Positions 36,259-44,942 of a DNA stretch of 64,000 nt are shown here, piece by piece; positions within the stretch are counted from its first letter, which is position 1, and each line of letters begins with the position of its first letter. A program made the translations under genes and the position numbers. Origin of the DNA: Microbacterium sp. LWH3-1.2 (GTDB lineage Bacteria; Actinomycetota; Actinomycetes; Actinomycetales; Microbacteriaceae); the NCBI RefSeq assembly GCF_040675855.1, contig NZ_JBEGIK010000001.1, positions 2,976,001-3,040,000 of the forward strand. The letters run 5' to 3'. The notes beneath the pieces are model-generated. The model saw only the letters and a program-made list of their open reading frames with translations, had not been told where the DNA came from and did not search any database.

Positions 36259-37038
36259 CTATGCCCGGCTCAGCGAACGCGCGGCTGCGAGCTGCTGCAA
36301 CAGGGCCGCGAGAGCCGTGATGTCGGCTACCCGCACCCTGGCGGAGGTCTGCCCCTCCCCCACGCGCACACCGACGTCTCCCTCTCCGAGGCTCGCCAGC
36401 GCGTCCTCGTCCGTGACGTCGTCGCCGGCGAAGAGCACGGCGGTCGCGGCGACGCGCTCGCGCAGTTCGGCGATCGCGGAGTCCTTGCCCTCGTGCCGGA
36501 ACGCGAACTCGACGATGCTGTGCCCGGTGCGGCGGCGCCAGTGCGGCGCCTCGGCCGCGACGATCTCGTCGACGAGGCGATTCGCCTCGGCGGCCGCTTC
36601 GGCCGTGGCGCGCCGTGTGTGCACGCCGAACCCGAAGGTCTTCGGCTCGATCCAGACGCCCTCCAGGTGCCGGGTGGCGTCTTCCGCGTGGCCCCGCAGC
36701 GCGTCGCGCAGGGCGACACCCGCCTCGTCTTCGCCGTGGCTCGCGATGCCCTCGCCCGGAATCCAGAACTCCGCGCCGTGCGACCCGGCGAGCAGCACCC
36801 TCGAACCGTCGTCGTGCTCGGCGATGACCCGGAGATCCACGAGGCTCCGCCCCGACACGAACGCGACGATCGTGTCAGGCGTCGCGACCAGCGCGTCCAC
36901 GGCGTCGCGGGCGGCGGGCAGCATCCGCGCATCCATCGGCTCGTCCTCGAGCGGCGACAGCGTGCCGTCGAAATCGAGGGCGACGAGCAGGCGATCGGCT
37001 GCTGCGAGCCGGGCGATCGCGTCGTCCGCTGCGGTCAT
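36259..37038 (-). CDS. otsB: Trehalose-6-phosphate phosphatase
   Basis: The 259-residue HAD phosphatase has motif I LVALDFDGTLSPL with the nucleophile Asp, motif II VAFVSGR, the cap-region GSHGAEFW and motif IV LFAGDDVTDEDAL. It removes phosphate from trehalose-6-phosphate made by OtsA. Its ATG overlaps the otsA stop (ATGA), so the two are coupled. Confidence 0.95.
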   Translation of the reverse strand: MTAADDAIARLAAADRLLVALDFDGTLSPLEDEPMDARMLPAARDAVDALVATPDTIVAFVSGRSLVDLRVIAEHDDGSRVLLAGSHGAEFWIPGEGIASHGEDEAGVALRDALRGHAEDATRHLEGVWIEPKTFGFGVHTRRATAEAAAEANRLVDEIVAAEAPHWRRRTGHSIVEFAFRHEGKDSAIAELRERVAATAVLFAGDDVTDEDALASLGEGDVGVRVGEGQTSARVRVADITALAALLQQLAAARSLSRA

Positions 37039-38480
37039 GCGTCGGCCTTCACGGGCTTGCTCGCACGCGCGGCGTCGAGCGCGTCGAGGAAGGACCGCGA
37101 CCAGCTGGCCACGTCGCTTTCGACGACCTTCTTGCGCAGCGCCCGCATGCGGCGGCCCTGCTCGGCGGCCGGCATCTCGATCGCGCGCATGATCGCCTCC
37201 TTCATCCCGTGGATGTCGTGCGGATTGATGCGTATGGCGCTCGGAAGCTCGTCGGCGGCGCCGGCGAACTCGCTCAGCACCAGTACGCCGCGATTGTCGG
37301 TGCGCGCTGCGACGTACTCCTTGGCGACGAGGTTCATCCCGTCACGCAATGCCGTCACGAGCATGACGTCGGCGGCGCGGAACAGCGCCACCATCTCTTC
37401 GCGCGGGTACGCCTGGTGCAGGTAGCGGATGGCGGTGTGCCCCATCGTGTCGTGGTCGCCGTTGATACGGCCGACGGTGAGCTCGATCTCATCACGCAGC
37501 TGCATGTACGCCTCGACGCGTTCACGGCTCGGGCTCGCGACCTGCACGAGGGTGACGTCCTCGACGTCGATCCGGCCGTCCTCGAGGAGCTCGCCGAACG
37601 CCTTCAGACGGTGGCGGATGCCCTTCGTATAGTCGAGCCGGTCGACACCGAGCAGGATCTTCTTCGGATTTCCGAGGCTCTCGCGGATCTCGGCCGCGCG
37701 GGCCATGATGTCGGGGCGCCCGGCGAGCTCGATGTACGAGCCGGTGTCGATCGAGATCGGGAACGCCTTCGCGAGCGCGTTCCGGGTCGAGCCGTCCGGC
37801 TCGGGAACCGCGATACCGGTCGCCTTCGTCTGGTAACGAAGCTGCCGGCGCACGGCGCGCGCGAAGTTGCCGGCGTCCGCCACGCGCTGGAAGCCGATGA
37901 CGTCGGCGCCCAGCAGGCCCTCGAGCACCTGACGTCGCCATGGCAGCTGCGAGTAGAGCCCGTATGCCGGGAAGGGAATGTGGTGGAAGTAGCCGATGGT
38001 GAGGTCGGGGCGGGCTTCGCGCAGCATCTGGGGCACCAACTGCAGCTGGTAGTCCTGCACCCACACCGTGCCCCCCTCGGCGGCGACGCCTGCAGCTGCC
38101 TCGGCGAAGCGGCGGTTCACTTTGACGTACGCATCCCACCACAGACGCCGGTACCGCGGCGCCGCGATCACGTCGTGGTAGAGAGGCCAGAACGTGTCGT
38201 TCGACATGCCTTCGTAGTAGAGCTCGACCTCTTCCGCGCTCAGCGACACCGGGACCAGTTGCGTGCCTTCGAACTCGAACGGCTCGACCTCGATGTCGGG
38301 CTGGCCGGGCCAGCCCACCCAGGCTCCGTCGGCGCGCCGCATCACCGGCTCGAGGGCCGTCACGAGCCCTCCGGGCGACCGACGCCAGTCCTGCTCATCA
38401 GCGGCGTCGACGACCCGGTCGACGGGGAGGCGGTTGGCGACGACGACGAGTTGGGCGGCGGGCGGGACGGGCTCTGTCAC
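37035..38480 (-). CDS. otsA: Alpha,alpha-trehalose-phosphate synthase (GT20)
   Basis: The 481-residue retaining glycosyltransferase has VVVANRLPVD, the glucose-6-phosphate loop SPGGLVTAL, WVGWPG, WVQDYQLQLVPQMLR, GYFHHIPFP and LGVDRLDYTKGI, all hallmarks of OtsA. It joins NDP-glucose and glucose-6-phosphate, giving trehalose for osmotic and desiccation tolerance. The GTG at 38480 has an AGGAG ribosome site, so it has a leader, unlike many neighbours. Confidence 0.97.
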   Translation of the reverse strand: MTEPVPPAAQLVVVANRLPVDRVVDAADEQDWRRSPGGLVTALEPVMRRADGAWVGWPGQPDIEVEPFEFEGTQLVPVSLSAEEVELYYEGMSNDTFWPLYHDVIAAPRYRRLWWDAYVKVNRRFAEAAAGVAAEGGTVWVQDYQLQLVPQMLREARPDLTIGYFHHIPFPAYGLYSQLPWRRQVLEGLLGADVIGFQRVADAGNFARAVRRQLRYQTKATGIAVPEPDGSTRNALAKAFPISIDTGSYIELAGRPDIMARAAEIRESLGNPKKILLGVDRLDYTKGIRHRLKAFGELLEDGRIDVEDVTLVQVASPSRERVEAYMQLRDEIELTVGRINGDHDTMGHTAIRYLHQAYPREEMVALFRAADVMLVTALRDGMNLVAKEYVAARTDNRGVLVLSEFAGAADELPSAIRINPHDIHGMKEAIMRAIEMPAAEQGRRMRALRKKVVESDVASWSRSFLDALDAARASKPVKADA

Positions 38481-38604
38481 GCGGTCTCCTGACGGTTTCG
38501 TGGACTCGGCACGCCCAGGCTAACAGCGCCGCTCTCGCCCCCGGCGCGCCTTGACGAGGCGCACGGCGCTGTGTCAAGGGGCGCGATGCCGGGATGCGTC
38601 GCGC

Positions 38605-38610
38605 TAACGT
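38605..38610 (+). promoter_or_regulatory. -10 box of the 84-residue membrane protein gene
   Basis: TAACGT ends six bases before ATG 38617, the leaderless layout. Confidence 0.45.
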
Positions 38611-38616
38611 GGGCCC

Positions 38617-38871
38617 ATGCGCAAGTACCTCTTCGGCACCGGCATCCTTACCGCGATCACGGGCGGGCTGACGCTGATGAGAGGGCTCCGCGAGAACGAG
38701 CCGTTCACCTGGCGCATGGCGCTCGCGTGGCTCAGCTGGGGCATCTCCCTGGCGCTCGCGATCGGCGCGATCGTCGACGTCCGCCGCGCCTCGCGCGGCG
38801 AGCTCATCGCGAACGACTCCCCCGTCCACGGACGCGAGAAGAAGCTGCTCCGGCGCCGCATCGAGTCCTGA
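38617..38871 (+). CDS. Small membrane protein (84 residues)
   Basis: The protein has two hydrophobic segments (about 4-20 and 34-53) and a basic C-terminal tail (REKKLLRRRIES), so it probably sits in the membrane with its tail inside. A TAACGT box six bases before the ATG and a strong hairpin after the stop frame it as an independent transcript. No family recognised. Confidence 0.7.
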   Translation: MRKYLFGTGILTAITGGLTLMRGLRENEPFTWRMALAWLSWGISLALAIGAIVDVRRASRGELIANDSPVHGREKKLLRRRIES

Positions 38872-38878
38872 GCCAGGA

Positions 38879-38909
38879 GCGCCACGAGACCGGCCGGGTC
38901 TCGTGGCGC
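38879..38909. terminator. Bidirectional terminator
   Basis: A 13-bp perfect stem GCGCCACGAGACC / GGTCTCGTGGCGC with a 5-base loop lies between the convergent ends of the 84-residue gene and the thiolase gene and can serve both. Confidence 0.85.
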
Positions 38910-38926
38910 TTCCGCATCACGTGCTC

Positions 38927-40111
38927 TCAGCGCGTGAGGATGAGCGCGTCTCCCTGACCGCCGCCACCGCAGAGCGCGACCGCCGCCGTGCCACCGCCGC
39001 GGCGGACCAGCTCGTGCACGGCGTGCACGACGAGGCGGTTGCCGGATGCGCCGATCGGGTGTCCGATCGCGATGCCGCCGCCGTGCGGGTTGACCACGTC
39101 GTCGGGCAGGCCGAGCTCCGCCTGCGAGCGCACCACCACCGCTGCGAACGCCTCGTTGATCTCCACGATGTCGAGGTCGCCCGCGGCGATGCCCTGCTTG
39201 GCCAGTGCCTTCTCGATCGCGCGCGCGGGCTGCGAGTGCAGCGAGTTGTCGGGGCCGGCGACCTGACCGGACGCACCGACGACCGCGAGCACGTCCCAGC
39301 CGTTCTCATCGGCGTGCGAGCGCGTGGTCAGGACGACTGCGGACGCGCCGTCCGAGATCTGCGACGAGTTGCCCGCCGTGATCGACCCGCCGGATGTGAA
39401 GGCAGGCCGAAGGCCCGCGAGCGTTTCGACGGTGGTCTCCGGGCGGACCCCCTCGTCCTTCGTCACGACGACCGGGGCGCCCTTGCGCTGCGGGATCTCG
39501 ACAGGGACGATCTCGGCGTCGAACACGCCCTCGGTCTGCGCGGTCGCCGCACGCTGGTGCGACCTGGCGGCGACAGCATCCTGAGCTTCTCTCGTCACTT
39601 CGAGCCGATCGTTGTGCCGCTCGGTCGACGCGCCCATGCTCTCGCGGTCGTACGCGTCGGTGAGGCCGTCATAGGCCATATGGTCGAGCACCTCGATCGA
39701 GCCGTACGCCCAGCCGTCGCGCGAGCCCATGAGCAGGTGCGGGGCGCGGGTCATCGACTCCATTCCGGCGGCGACCACGACGGTCGCGTCGCCCACGGCG
39801 AGCATGCGCGCGCCGTCGATGATGGCCGTGAGCCCGGAGAGGCACACCTTGTTGACCGATCCGGAGTGGACGTCCCAGGCGATTCCGGCGCCCACCGCCG
39901 CCTGGCGCGCGGGATTCTGCCCGGATCCGGCCGGGAGCACCTGGCCGACGAGCACCGCGTCCACGGCGTCGGCGGGGATGCCGCCCTTCTCCAGTGCGCC
40001 CTTGATCGCGGCGCTGCCCAGCTGCACCGCGGTGAGCGGAGCCAGCTGCCCCTTCAGCCGCCCCTGCGGTGTGCGCGCAGCGGCGACGATGACGACGTCG
40101 TCGTGGTTCAT
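38927..40111 (-). CDS. Acetyl-CoA C-acetyltransferase (thiolase)
   Basis: The 394-residue thiolase has the nucleophilic Cys in VNKVCLSG (about residue 89), the His in [14 protein letters not shown] and the second Cys in CGGGGQGDA, all three catalytic residues. It would cleave acetoacetyl-CoA to two acetyl-CoA. The ATG overlaps the CoA-transferase B stop (ATGA). With the CoA-transferase and 3-hydroxybutyrate dehydrogenase it completes ketone-body breakdown. Biosynthetic direction is possible but less likely in this context. Confidence 0.94.
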   Translation of the reverse strand: MNHDDVVIVAAARTPQGRLKGQLAPLTAVQLGSAAIKGALEKGGIPADAVDAVLVGQVLPAGSGQNPARQAAVGAGIAWDVHSGSVNKVCLSGLTAIIDGARMLAVGDATVVVAAGMESMTRAPHLLMGSRDGWAYGSIEVLDHMAYDGLTDAYDRESMGASTERHNDRLEVTREAQDAVAARSHQRAATAQTEGVFDAEIVPVEIPQRKGAPVVVTKDEGVRPETTVETLAGLRPAFTSGGSITAGNSSQISDGASAVVLTTRSHADENGWDVLAVVGASGQVAGPDNSLHSQPARAIEKALAKQGIAAGDLDIVEINEAFAAVVVRSQAELGLPDDVVNPHGGGIAIGHPIGASGNRLVVHAVHELVRRGGGTAAVALCGGGGQGDALILTR

Positions 40112-40761
40112 GCTTCGATTCTCTCTCCGACGGCGACCGTCAGCTCCGGTTCGGTCGCCGCGATGACCTCTTCCACCGTGACGCCGGGGGCCGTCTCGAC
40201 CAGCACGAGTCCGGCATCCGTCACATCGATGACCGCCAGGTCCGTGATGATGCGGTCGACGACGCCGCGCCCGGTGAGGGGCAGCGAGCACTCGTTCACG
40301 ATCTTGGCCGAGCCGTCTTTCGCGACGTGCTCCATGAGCACGATGAGCTTCGCGGCGCCGTGCACCAGGTCCATTGCGCCGCCGGGGCCCTTCACCATCT
40401 TCCCGGGGATCATCCAGTTCGCGAGGTCGCCCGTGGCCGACACCTGCATCGCGCCGAGGATCGCGGCGTCGATCTTGCCGCCGCGGATCATGCCGAAGCT
40501 CGTCGCCGAGTCGAAGAAGGCGGAACCCGGCAGCGTCGTCACCGTCTCCTTGCCGGCGTTGATGAGATCGGGGTCGACCTTCTCCTCGGTCGGGTACGGG
40601 CCGACGCCGAGGATGCCGTTCTCCGACTGCAGCACGACCGTCACGTCGTCGGGCACGAAGTTGGGCACCAGTGTCGGCAGGCCGATGCCCAAGTTCACGT
40701 ACGCGCCGTCGGCGAGCTCCCGGGCCGCGCGCGCGGCCATCTCGTTGCGGGTGAGGGGCAC
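40108..40761 (-). CDS. 3-oxoacid CoA-transferase, subunit B
   Basis: This 217-residue subunit carries the catalytic Glu in [12 protein letters not shown], with [12 protein letters not shown] before it. It forms the active CoA-transferase with subunit A, moving CoA from succinyl-CoA or acyl-CoA to acetoacetate or a related 3-oxoacid. The start is GTG 40761, one base past the subunit A stop and preceded by a GGAG site. Specificity between SCOT (acetoacetate) and PcaIJ-type (3-oxoadipate) cannot be decided from motifs; the neighbours favour acetoacetate. Confidence 0.92.
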   Translation of the reverse strand: MPLTRNEMAARAARELADGAYVNLGIGLPTLVPNFVPDDVTVVLQSENGILGVGPYPTEEKVDPDLINAGKETVTTLPGSAFFDSATSFGMIRGGKIDAAILGAMQVSATGDLANWMIPGKMVKGPGGAMDLVHGAAKLIVLMEHVAKDGSAKIVNECSLPLTGRGVVDRIITDLAVIDVTDAGLVLVETAPGVTVEEVIAATEPELTVAVGERIEA

Positions 40762-40762
40762 G

Positions 40763-41563
40763 TCAGGCTCCTTCCGGCATCTCGCGCGATGCGGCCTGCG
40801 CGACGCTGACCGTGCGCCGTTCGATGCGCTTCTCGATGTCGGGTCCGACCTCCACGATGCGGTGCACGTAGATGCCGGGGAGATGGATGCTGTCGGCATC
40901 GAGTTCGCCCGGTTCGACGAGCTCCTCGACCTGGGCGATGCAGACGCGACCCGCCATGGCGGCGAGCGGGTTGAAGTTGCGGGCGGCCTTGTTGAAGACG
41001 AGGTTGCCGTGGCGGTCGCCCTTCCACGCGTGCACGAGGGCGAAGTCCGTGACGATCGCCTCCTCCAGCACGTAGTCGCGCGGGGCGCCCGACACGTCGA
41101 AGGTGCGCACGTCCTTGACCGGGGACGCGACCGCGATGCTGCCGTCGGCGGCATAGCGGCGCGGTAGCCCGCCCTCGGCGACCTGCGTGCCGACACCGGT
41201 CTGCGTGTAGAACGCGGCGATGCCCGAGCCGCCGGCCCGGAGCTTCTCGGCGAGCGTGCCCTGCGGCGTCAGCTCGAGCTCGAGCTCCCCCGACAGGAAC
41301 TGCCGCTCGAACTCCTTGTTCTCCCCGACATACGACGAGGTCATCTTGCGGATCCGCTTGGCGTTCAGCAGGATGCCGAGCCCCCAGTCGTCGACGCCGC
41401 AGTTGTTGCTGACGATGCTGAGGTCGCTCGTGCCCTGCGCGAGCAGCGCCTCGATGAGTGCGATGGGGTTGCCGGAGAGCCCGAACCCTCCCACCGCGAG
41501 GGACGCGCCGTCGGGGATGTCGGCGACGGCCTCGGCCGCCGATCCCCAGGTCTTGTCGATCAT
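40763..41563 (-). CDS. 3-oxoacid CoA-transferase, subunit A
   Basis: This 266-residue subunit has the family pattern [17 protein letters not shown] and [14 protein letters not shown], plus [19 protein letters not shown]. It pairs with subunit B encoded directly downstream. The ATG at 41563 faces the divergent IclR gene, with about 110 bp between them, and this is the first gene of the A-B-thiolase operon, so it is the likely IclR target. Confidence 0.92.
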   Translation of the reverse strand: MIDKTWGSAAEAVADIPDGASLAVGGFGLSGNPIALIEALLAQGTSDLSIVSNNCGVDDWGLGILLNAKRIRKMTSSYVGENKEFERQFLSGELELELTPQGTLAEKLRAGGSGIAAFYTQTGVGTQVAEGGLPRRYAADGSIAVASPVKDVRTFDVSGAPRDYVLEEAIVTDFALVHAWKGDRHGNLVFNKAARNFNPLAAMAGRVCIAQVEELVEPGELDADSIHLPGIYVHRIVEVGPDIEKRIERRTVSVAQAASREMPEGA

Positions 41564-41662
41564 TCTGCTCCTTTGCATTCCGGTCGCTCGATGTCCATCC
41601 TGCGGCTCCGAGGGCGACCGCACCACTTCCCCGCTTGCCATGTGGCCGCCCAGCCCCGTAGC

Positions 41663-41677
41663 GTCCATATTGTGGAC
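41663..41677. promoter_or_regulatory. Candidate IclR operator palindrome
   Basis: GTCCA-N5-TGGAC overlaps the presumed IclR start codon and lies about 100 bp upstream of the CoA-transferase operon. Binding there would repress the IclR gene itself. Confidence 0.4.
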
Positions 41678-42460
41678 ACCACCGCCCAGCGCAGCGTTCC
41701 CGGAGCCCAGTCGGTCGCTCGCGCGGCCCAGCTCCTGCGCCTGGTGACGTCAGGAGGAAACGACGGGATGCCGGTGGCCGAGCTCGCTCGCCGCGCCGGT
41801 CTCACGCGCCCCACGACGCACCGCCTGCTCACCGCGCTGCGCCACGAAGGCCTGGTCGATCAGGATGAGCGCAGCGGGCGATGGATGCCCGGGCCCGAGC
41901 TGTATCTGATGGGCACGGTCGCGGCATCCCGCTACGACATCACCGCGGTCGCGCGCGACATCGTGCGCTCGCTGGCGGTGCGCACCGAAGAGAGCGCGTT
42001 CCTCTCGGTGCGCCGCGGCGACGAGACGGTGTGCCTCCTGCGCGAGGAGGGGAGCTTTCCGATCCGCTCATTCGTGCTCTCGGAGGGCGTGCGGTTCCCA
42101 CTCGGCGTCGCCTCGGCCGGTCTCGCGATCCTGTCGTTCCTGCCACCCCACGATGTGGACGCCTACTTCGAGCGTCACCCCGACCTTCCGCGCGAATGGG
42201 GTGTCGCCCACAGCGTGCAACGCCTGCGCACCCGCCTGCGCGACACGCAGGAGCGCGGCTACGCCGTGAATCCCGGGCTCATCGTCGAGGGCTCCTACGG
42301 CATAGGCGCCGCGGTCTTCACGCGCGAGGGCCACCCGCAGTGGGCGCTGAGCCTCACCGGCGTCGAGTTCCGCTTCGGTCCGGACCGCCTCCCCGAGCTC
42401 GGCCGCACGCTGCTCGCGCACGCGCACCAGCTCACCACCCGCATCGCCGCATCGCGCTGA
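41672..42460 (+). CDS. IclR-family transcriptional regulator
   Basis: The 262-residue regulator has an N-terminal winged helix (residues about 10-75, MPVAELARRAGLTRPTTHRL) and the IclR effector domain (SFPIRSFVLSEGVRFPLGVASAG). It is divergent from the CoA-transferase/thiolase operon and likely controls it. GTG 41672 gives the standard N-terminus; no ribosome site is visible, and a palindrome overlaps it. The effector may be a pathway intermediate, which is inference. Confidence 0.9.
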   Translation: MDTTAQRSVPGAQSVARAAQLLRLVTSGGNDGMPVAELARRAGLTRPTTHRLLTALRHEGLVDQDERSGRWMPGPELYLMGTVAASRYDITAVARDIVRSLAVRTEESAFLSVRRGDETVCLLREEGSFPIRSFVLSEGVRFPLGVASAGLAILSFLPPHDVDAYFERHPDLPREWGVAHSVQRLRTRLRDTQERGYAVNPGLIVEGSYGIGAAVFTREGHPQWALSLTGVEFRFGPDRLPELGRTLLAHAHQLTTRIAASR

Positions 42461-42477
42461 CCGGTTCCCTCGGCGTC

Positions 42478-42606
42478 TTCGCTCACCTGTCACAAAGCGC
42501 TGCCCACCACGACAGATCGTGACAGGTGAGCATCAGCGACCCAACCCCGGATTTCGCTCACCTGTCACAAAGCGCTGCGCGCTACGACAAATCGCGACAG
42601 GTGAGC
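42478..42606. repeat. Two tandem 75-bp units, each a long hairpin
   Basis: Units starting at 42478 and 42553 share 26 identical bases (TTCGCTCACCTGTCACAAAG and on). Each contains an inverted repeat GCTCACCTGTC / GACAGGTGAGC (13 bp with CAC/GTG in the first copy, 11 bp in the second) around a loop of about 25-29 bases. They fill the space between the convergent ends of the IclR and alpha/beta hydrolase genes. There is no T run. They may be REP-like elements, double terminators, or mRNA 3'-end stabilisers. Confidence 0.8.
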
Positions 42607-42607
42607 A

Positions 42608-43516
42608 TCACTGGGCGGGAACCGCCGAGAGCTCCTCGCGGATCGCGGCGGCGACCACGTCGGCACCTGCGGGAGACATGACGATCGTGTAGTGGTTGAA
42701 TCCCTCGACCCGCTCGTGCTCGACCGCGGGGTGCTCCGCGAGCAGCCGGTCCAGGTGCTCCGGGGCGTACAGGCCGGGCGGCTCGTTCTGCAGGCCGCGC
42801 GGCACGGTGATGAGGCGGGTCGGATGCTGCAGCCCGGCCAGCGCTGCCGGCAGCGACGTGCCTGTGTTCATGTCGACGGTGTCGTCCGCGGTCGTCGTGT
42901 AGCTGGTCGCCGGGCGGAACCCACCGGCGCCGTCGTCCACCAGGTCGTAGGCGAGGTAGCGCTCGAGTTCGGGCGTCCATACGCCGGTGAACGCCGGATG
43001 CTGCCGCCAGAAGTCGAGGTACTCCCCCGTGCCCGCGAACCTCATCGACAGACGCGCCGCCGTGGGACCGAGAATGCCCGCGACGAGTTCGTCGGTGCTG
43101 AGCCCAGCCGGGACATCGAGCGGCAGCCCGCCGTCGACGAGCAGCAGCCGCGACACGCACTCGGGGTTCAGGTGCGCGAACACGACGGACACGAACCCGC
43201 CCATCGAGTGCCCCACGACCACCGTGCGCTCGATCCCGAGCGCATCCAGCAGCGCTGCGAGGTCTGCGGCGTGAGCGGCCATCCCCGCGGCGCCCTCGAT
43301 GCCGTTGCTGCGTCCGCGTCCTCGGAGGTCGGGTGCGACGACGCGGACCCTCGGCAGGCGGTCCACGACGAACGGCCACGCGAGGTGCGACGCCGTGACG
43401 CCGTGCACCAGCAGCACGGTAGGAGCGTCGGCTGCAGCATCCGCAGGCTCCCACACACCTGCGCGGAGCGCGCCGCCGTCGACGGGGACATCGATCGTCC
43501 GATACGCGTGGCTCAT
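42608..43516 (-). CDS. Alpha/beta hydrolase
   Basis: The 302-residue hydrolase has the oxyanion motif LLVHGVTASHLAW, the Ser nucleophile in VVGHSMGGFVS, and a His near the end in EGFNHYTIV. The acid residue is likely in the GLYAPEHLDR region. Its ATG overlaps the 3-hydroxybutyrate dehydrogenase stop. An esterase releasing 3-hydroxybutyrate from an ester or oligomer would fit the cluster, but that is inference; substrate unknown. Confidence 0.88.
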   Translation of the reverse strand: MSHAYRTIDVPVDGGALRAGVWEPADAAADAPTVLLVHGVTASHLAWPFVVDRLPRVRVVAPDLRGRGRSNGIEGAAGMAAHAADLAALLDALGIERTVVVGHSMGGFVSVVFAHLNPECVSRLLLVDGGLPLDVPAGLSTDELVAGILGPTAARLSMRFAGTGEYLDFWRQHPAFTGVWTPELERYLAYDLVDDGAGGFRPATSYTTTADDTVDMNTGTSLPAALAGLQHPTRLITVPRGLQNEPPGLYAPEHLDRLLAEHPAVEHERVEGFNHYTIVMSPAGADVVAAAIREELSAVPAQ

Positions 43517-44268
43517 CGCGCGGTCCATCCGCCGTCCATCGTGTACGAGGCGCCCGTGACCATGCCGGCCCTGTCCGACACGAGCCACCCCGCGAGAGAG
43601 GCGACCTCGTCGGCCTCCACGAGCCGCTTCACGGCACTCTCGGTGAGCATGATCTTCTCGACGACCTCGCTCTCGGCGATGCCGTGGACCTTGGCTTGAT
43701 CGGTGATCTGCTTCTCGACGAGCGGGGTTCGCACGTAGGCAGGGTTGATGCAGTTGCTCGTCACACCGTGCGGTGCTCCTTCGAGGGCGGTCACCTTCGA
43801 CAGCCCCTCGAGTCCGTGCTTCGCCGAGACGTACGCCGACTTGAAGGCGCTCGCCCGCAGGCCGTGCGCGCTCGAGATGTTGACGACGCGTCCCCAGCCC
43901 CGCTCGTACATCGCCGGCAGCGCCGCGCGGATGAGCAGGAACGGCGACTCGAGCATGAGCCGCACGATGAGCCGGAACACGTCCGGGTCGAACTCGGCGA
44001 TCGGCGCGACGCGCTGGATCCCGGCGTTGTTCACGAGGATGTCGACGTCGAGCGTCAGGTCGTCGAGTGCGGCGGTGTCGGCGAGGTCGACGACCCACGG
44101 CTCACCGCCGACGGCGGTGGCAGCATCCGTCGCGGCATCGGCGTTCAGATCCGCGATGACGACGTGCGCGCCGCGCGCAGCGAATTCGTGGGCGCACGCG
44201 AGGCCGATGCCGCTCGCCCCACCGGTGACCATCGCGCGCTTGCCCGCGAGATCCTTCTCCACCGTCAC
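43513..44268 (-). CDS. 3-hydroxybutyrate dehydrogenase (SDR)
   Basis: The 251-residue classical SDR has TGGASGIGLA (NAD site), NNAG, the catalytic Ser in NISSAHGLRAS, and YVSAKHG (YxxxK). The 3HBDH-like segments AFKSAYVSAKHGLEGL and NPAYVRTPLVEKQI, with the Gln/Lys-rich lid that follows, resemble bacterial BdhA. It would oxidise 3-hydroxybutyrate to acetoacetate, the substrate of the CoA-transferase encoded nearby. It overlaps its neighbours on both sides. Confidence 0.88.
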   Translation of the reverse strand: MTVEKDLAGKRAMVTGGASGIGLACAHEFAARGAHVVIADLNADAATDAATAVGGEPWVVDLADTAALDDLTLDVDILVNNAGIQRVAPIAEFDPDVFRLIVRLMLESPFLLIRAALPAMYERGWGRVVNISSAHGLRASAFKSAYVSAKHGLEGLSKVTALEGAPHGVTSNCINPAYVRTPLVEKQITDQAKVHGIAESEVVEKIMLTESAVKRLVEADEVASLAGWLVSDRAGMVTGASYTMDGGWTAR

Positions 44269-44942
44269 TCCGTCTCTCCCGCTCGCGGCGCGAGCGCGTT
44301 GTCGATGAACCGGGTCATGCCGGCGAACACGACCGGGTCGAGCTGTGCAGGCGGCTTGCCGTCGGCGTCACGCTCCCAGAGCAGGAATCGCATGCCGATG
44401 AGCTCGCCCATGCCCATGAGGGCCCAGGCCGTCGTCTCGGGGTCCAGGGCGCGGTCGACGTCACCGGTCGCCTGCGCGGCGCGCAGTCCGGCCTCGTAAC
44501 CCTCGACGATGCGCGTGTAGTGCGTGCGCAGCACCTCGGGCGAGACGAACTCGGCTTCGCGCACGACGCGATACAGAGCCGGGTGCGCCGCCGTGAACCG
44601 GAAGAAACCTGCGAAGCCCGCACGCTCCGCCTCGAGGCGACCGGATGCCCCGGCCATCGCCTCCGACATCGAGTGGCGCACGCGGCGGTTGAGGTCGAGC
44701 ACGAGCGCCTCGAAGATCGCCTGCTTGCTGTCGAAGTACAGGTAGAACGTGCCGAGACCGATTCCCGCGCGCTCGGTGATCTTGACGATGGATGCCTCGT
44801 GGTAGCCCTGCTCGGCGAACACGAGCTCCGCTGCCTCGAGCAGGCGGCGCCTCGTCGCCTCGCCCCGCTTGGTGAGCGGGCGCCCCGTGGCGGACGACAC
44901 CAGCTCCTCTTCCCGGTCGACGATTTCATCGGACATGCTCAT
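44265..44942 (-). CDS. TetR-family regulator
   Basis: The 225-residue regulator has its helix-turn-helix at about 30-75 (SIVKITERAGIGLGTFYLYF) and a ligand domain with a TetR_C pattern. It lies inside the operon between the acyl-CoA ligase and the dehydrogenase, with ATGA overlaps on both sides, so it is co-transcribed with the genes it probably controls. By family and context, an acyl-CoA or CoA-ester ligand is likely but unproven. Confidence 0.9.
   Translation of the reverse strand: MSMSDEIVDREEELVSSATGRPLTKRGEATRRRLLEAAELVFAEQGYHEASIVKITERAGIGLGTFYLYFDSKQAIFEALVLDLNRRVRHSMSEAMAGASGRLEAERAGFAGFFRFTAAHPALYRVVREAEFVSPEVLRTHYTRIVEGYEAGLRAAQATGDVDRALDPETTAWALMGMGELIGMRFLLWERDADGKPPAQLDPVVFAGMTRFIDNALAPRAGETE

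Noticed and set aside
42478..42606. ECF41 promoter inside the tandem hairpins (they contain TGTCACA)
   Set aside because: Sixteen bases after TGTCACA the sequence is GACA, not GGTC or CGTC, and the site points into the 3' end of the hydrolase gene without a suitable start downstream.
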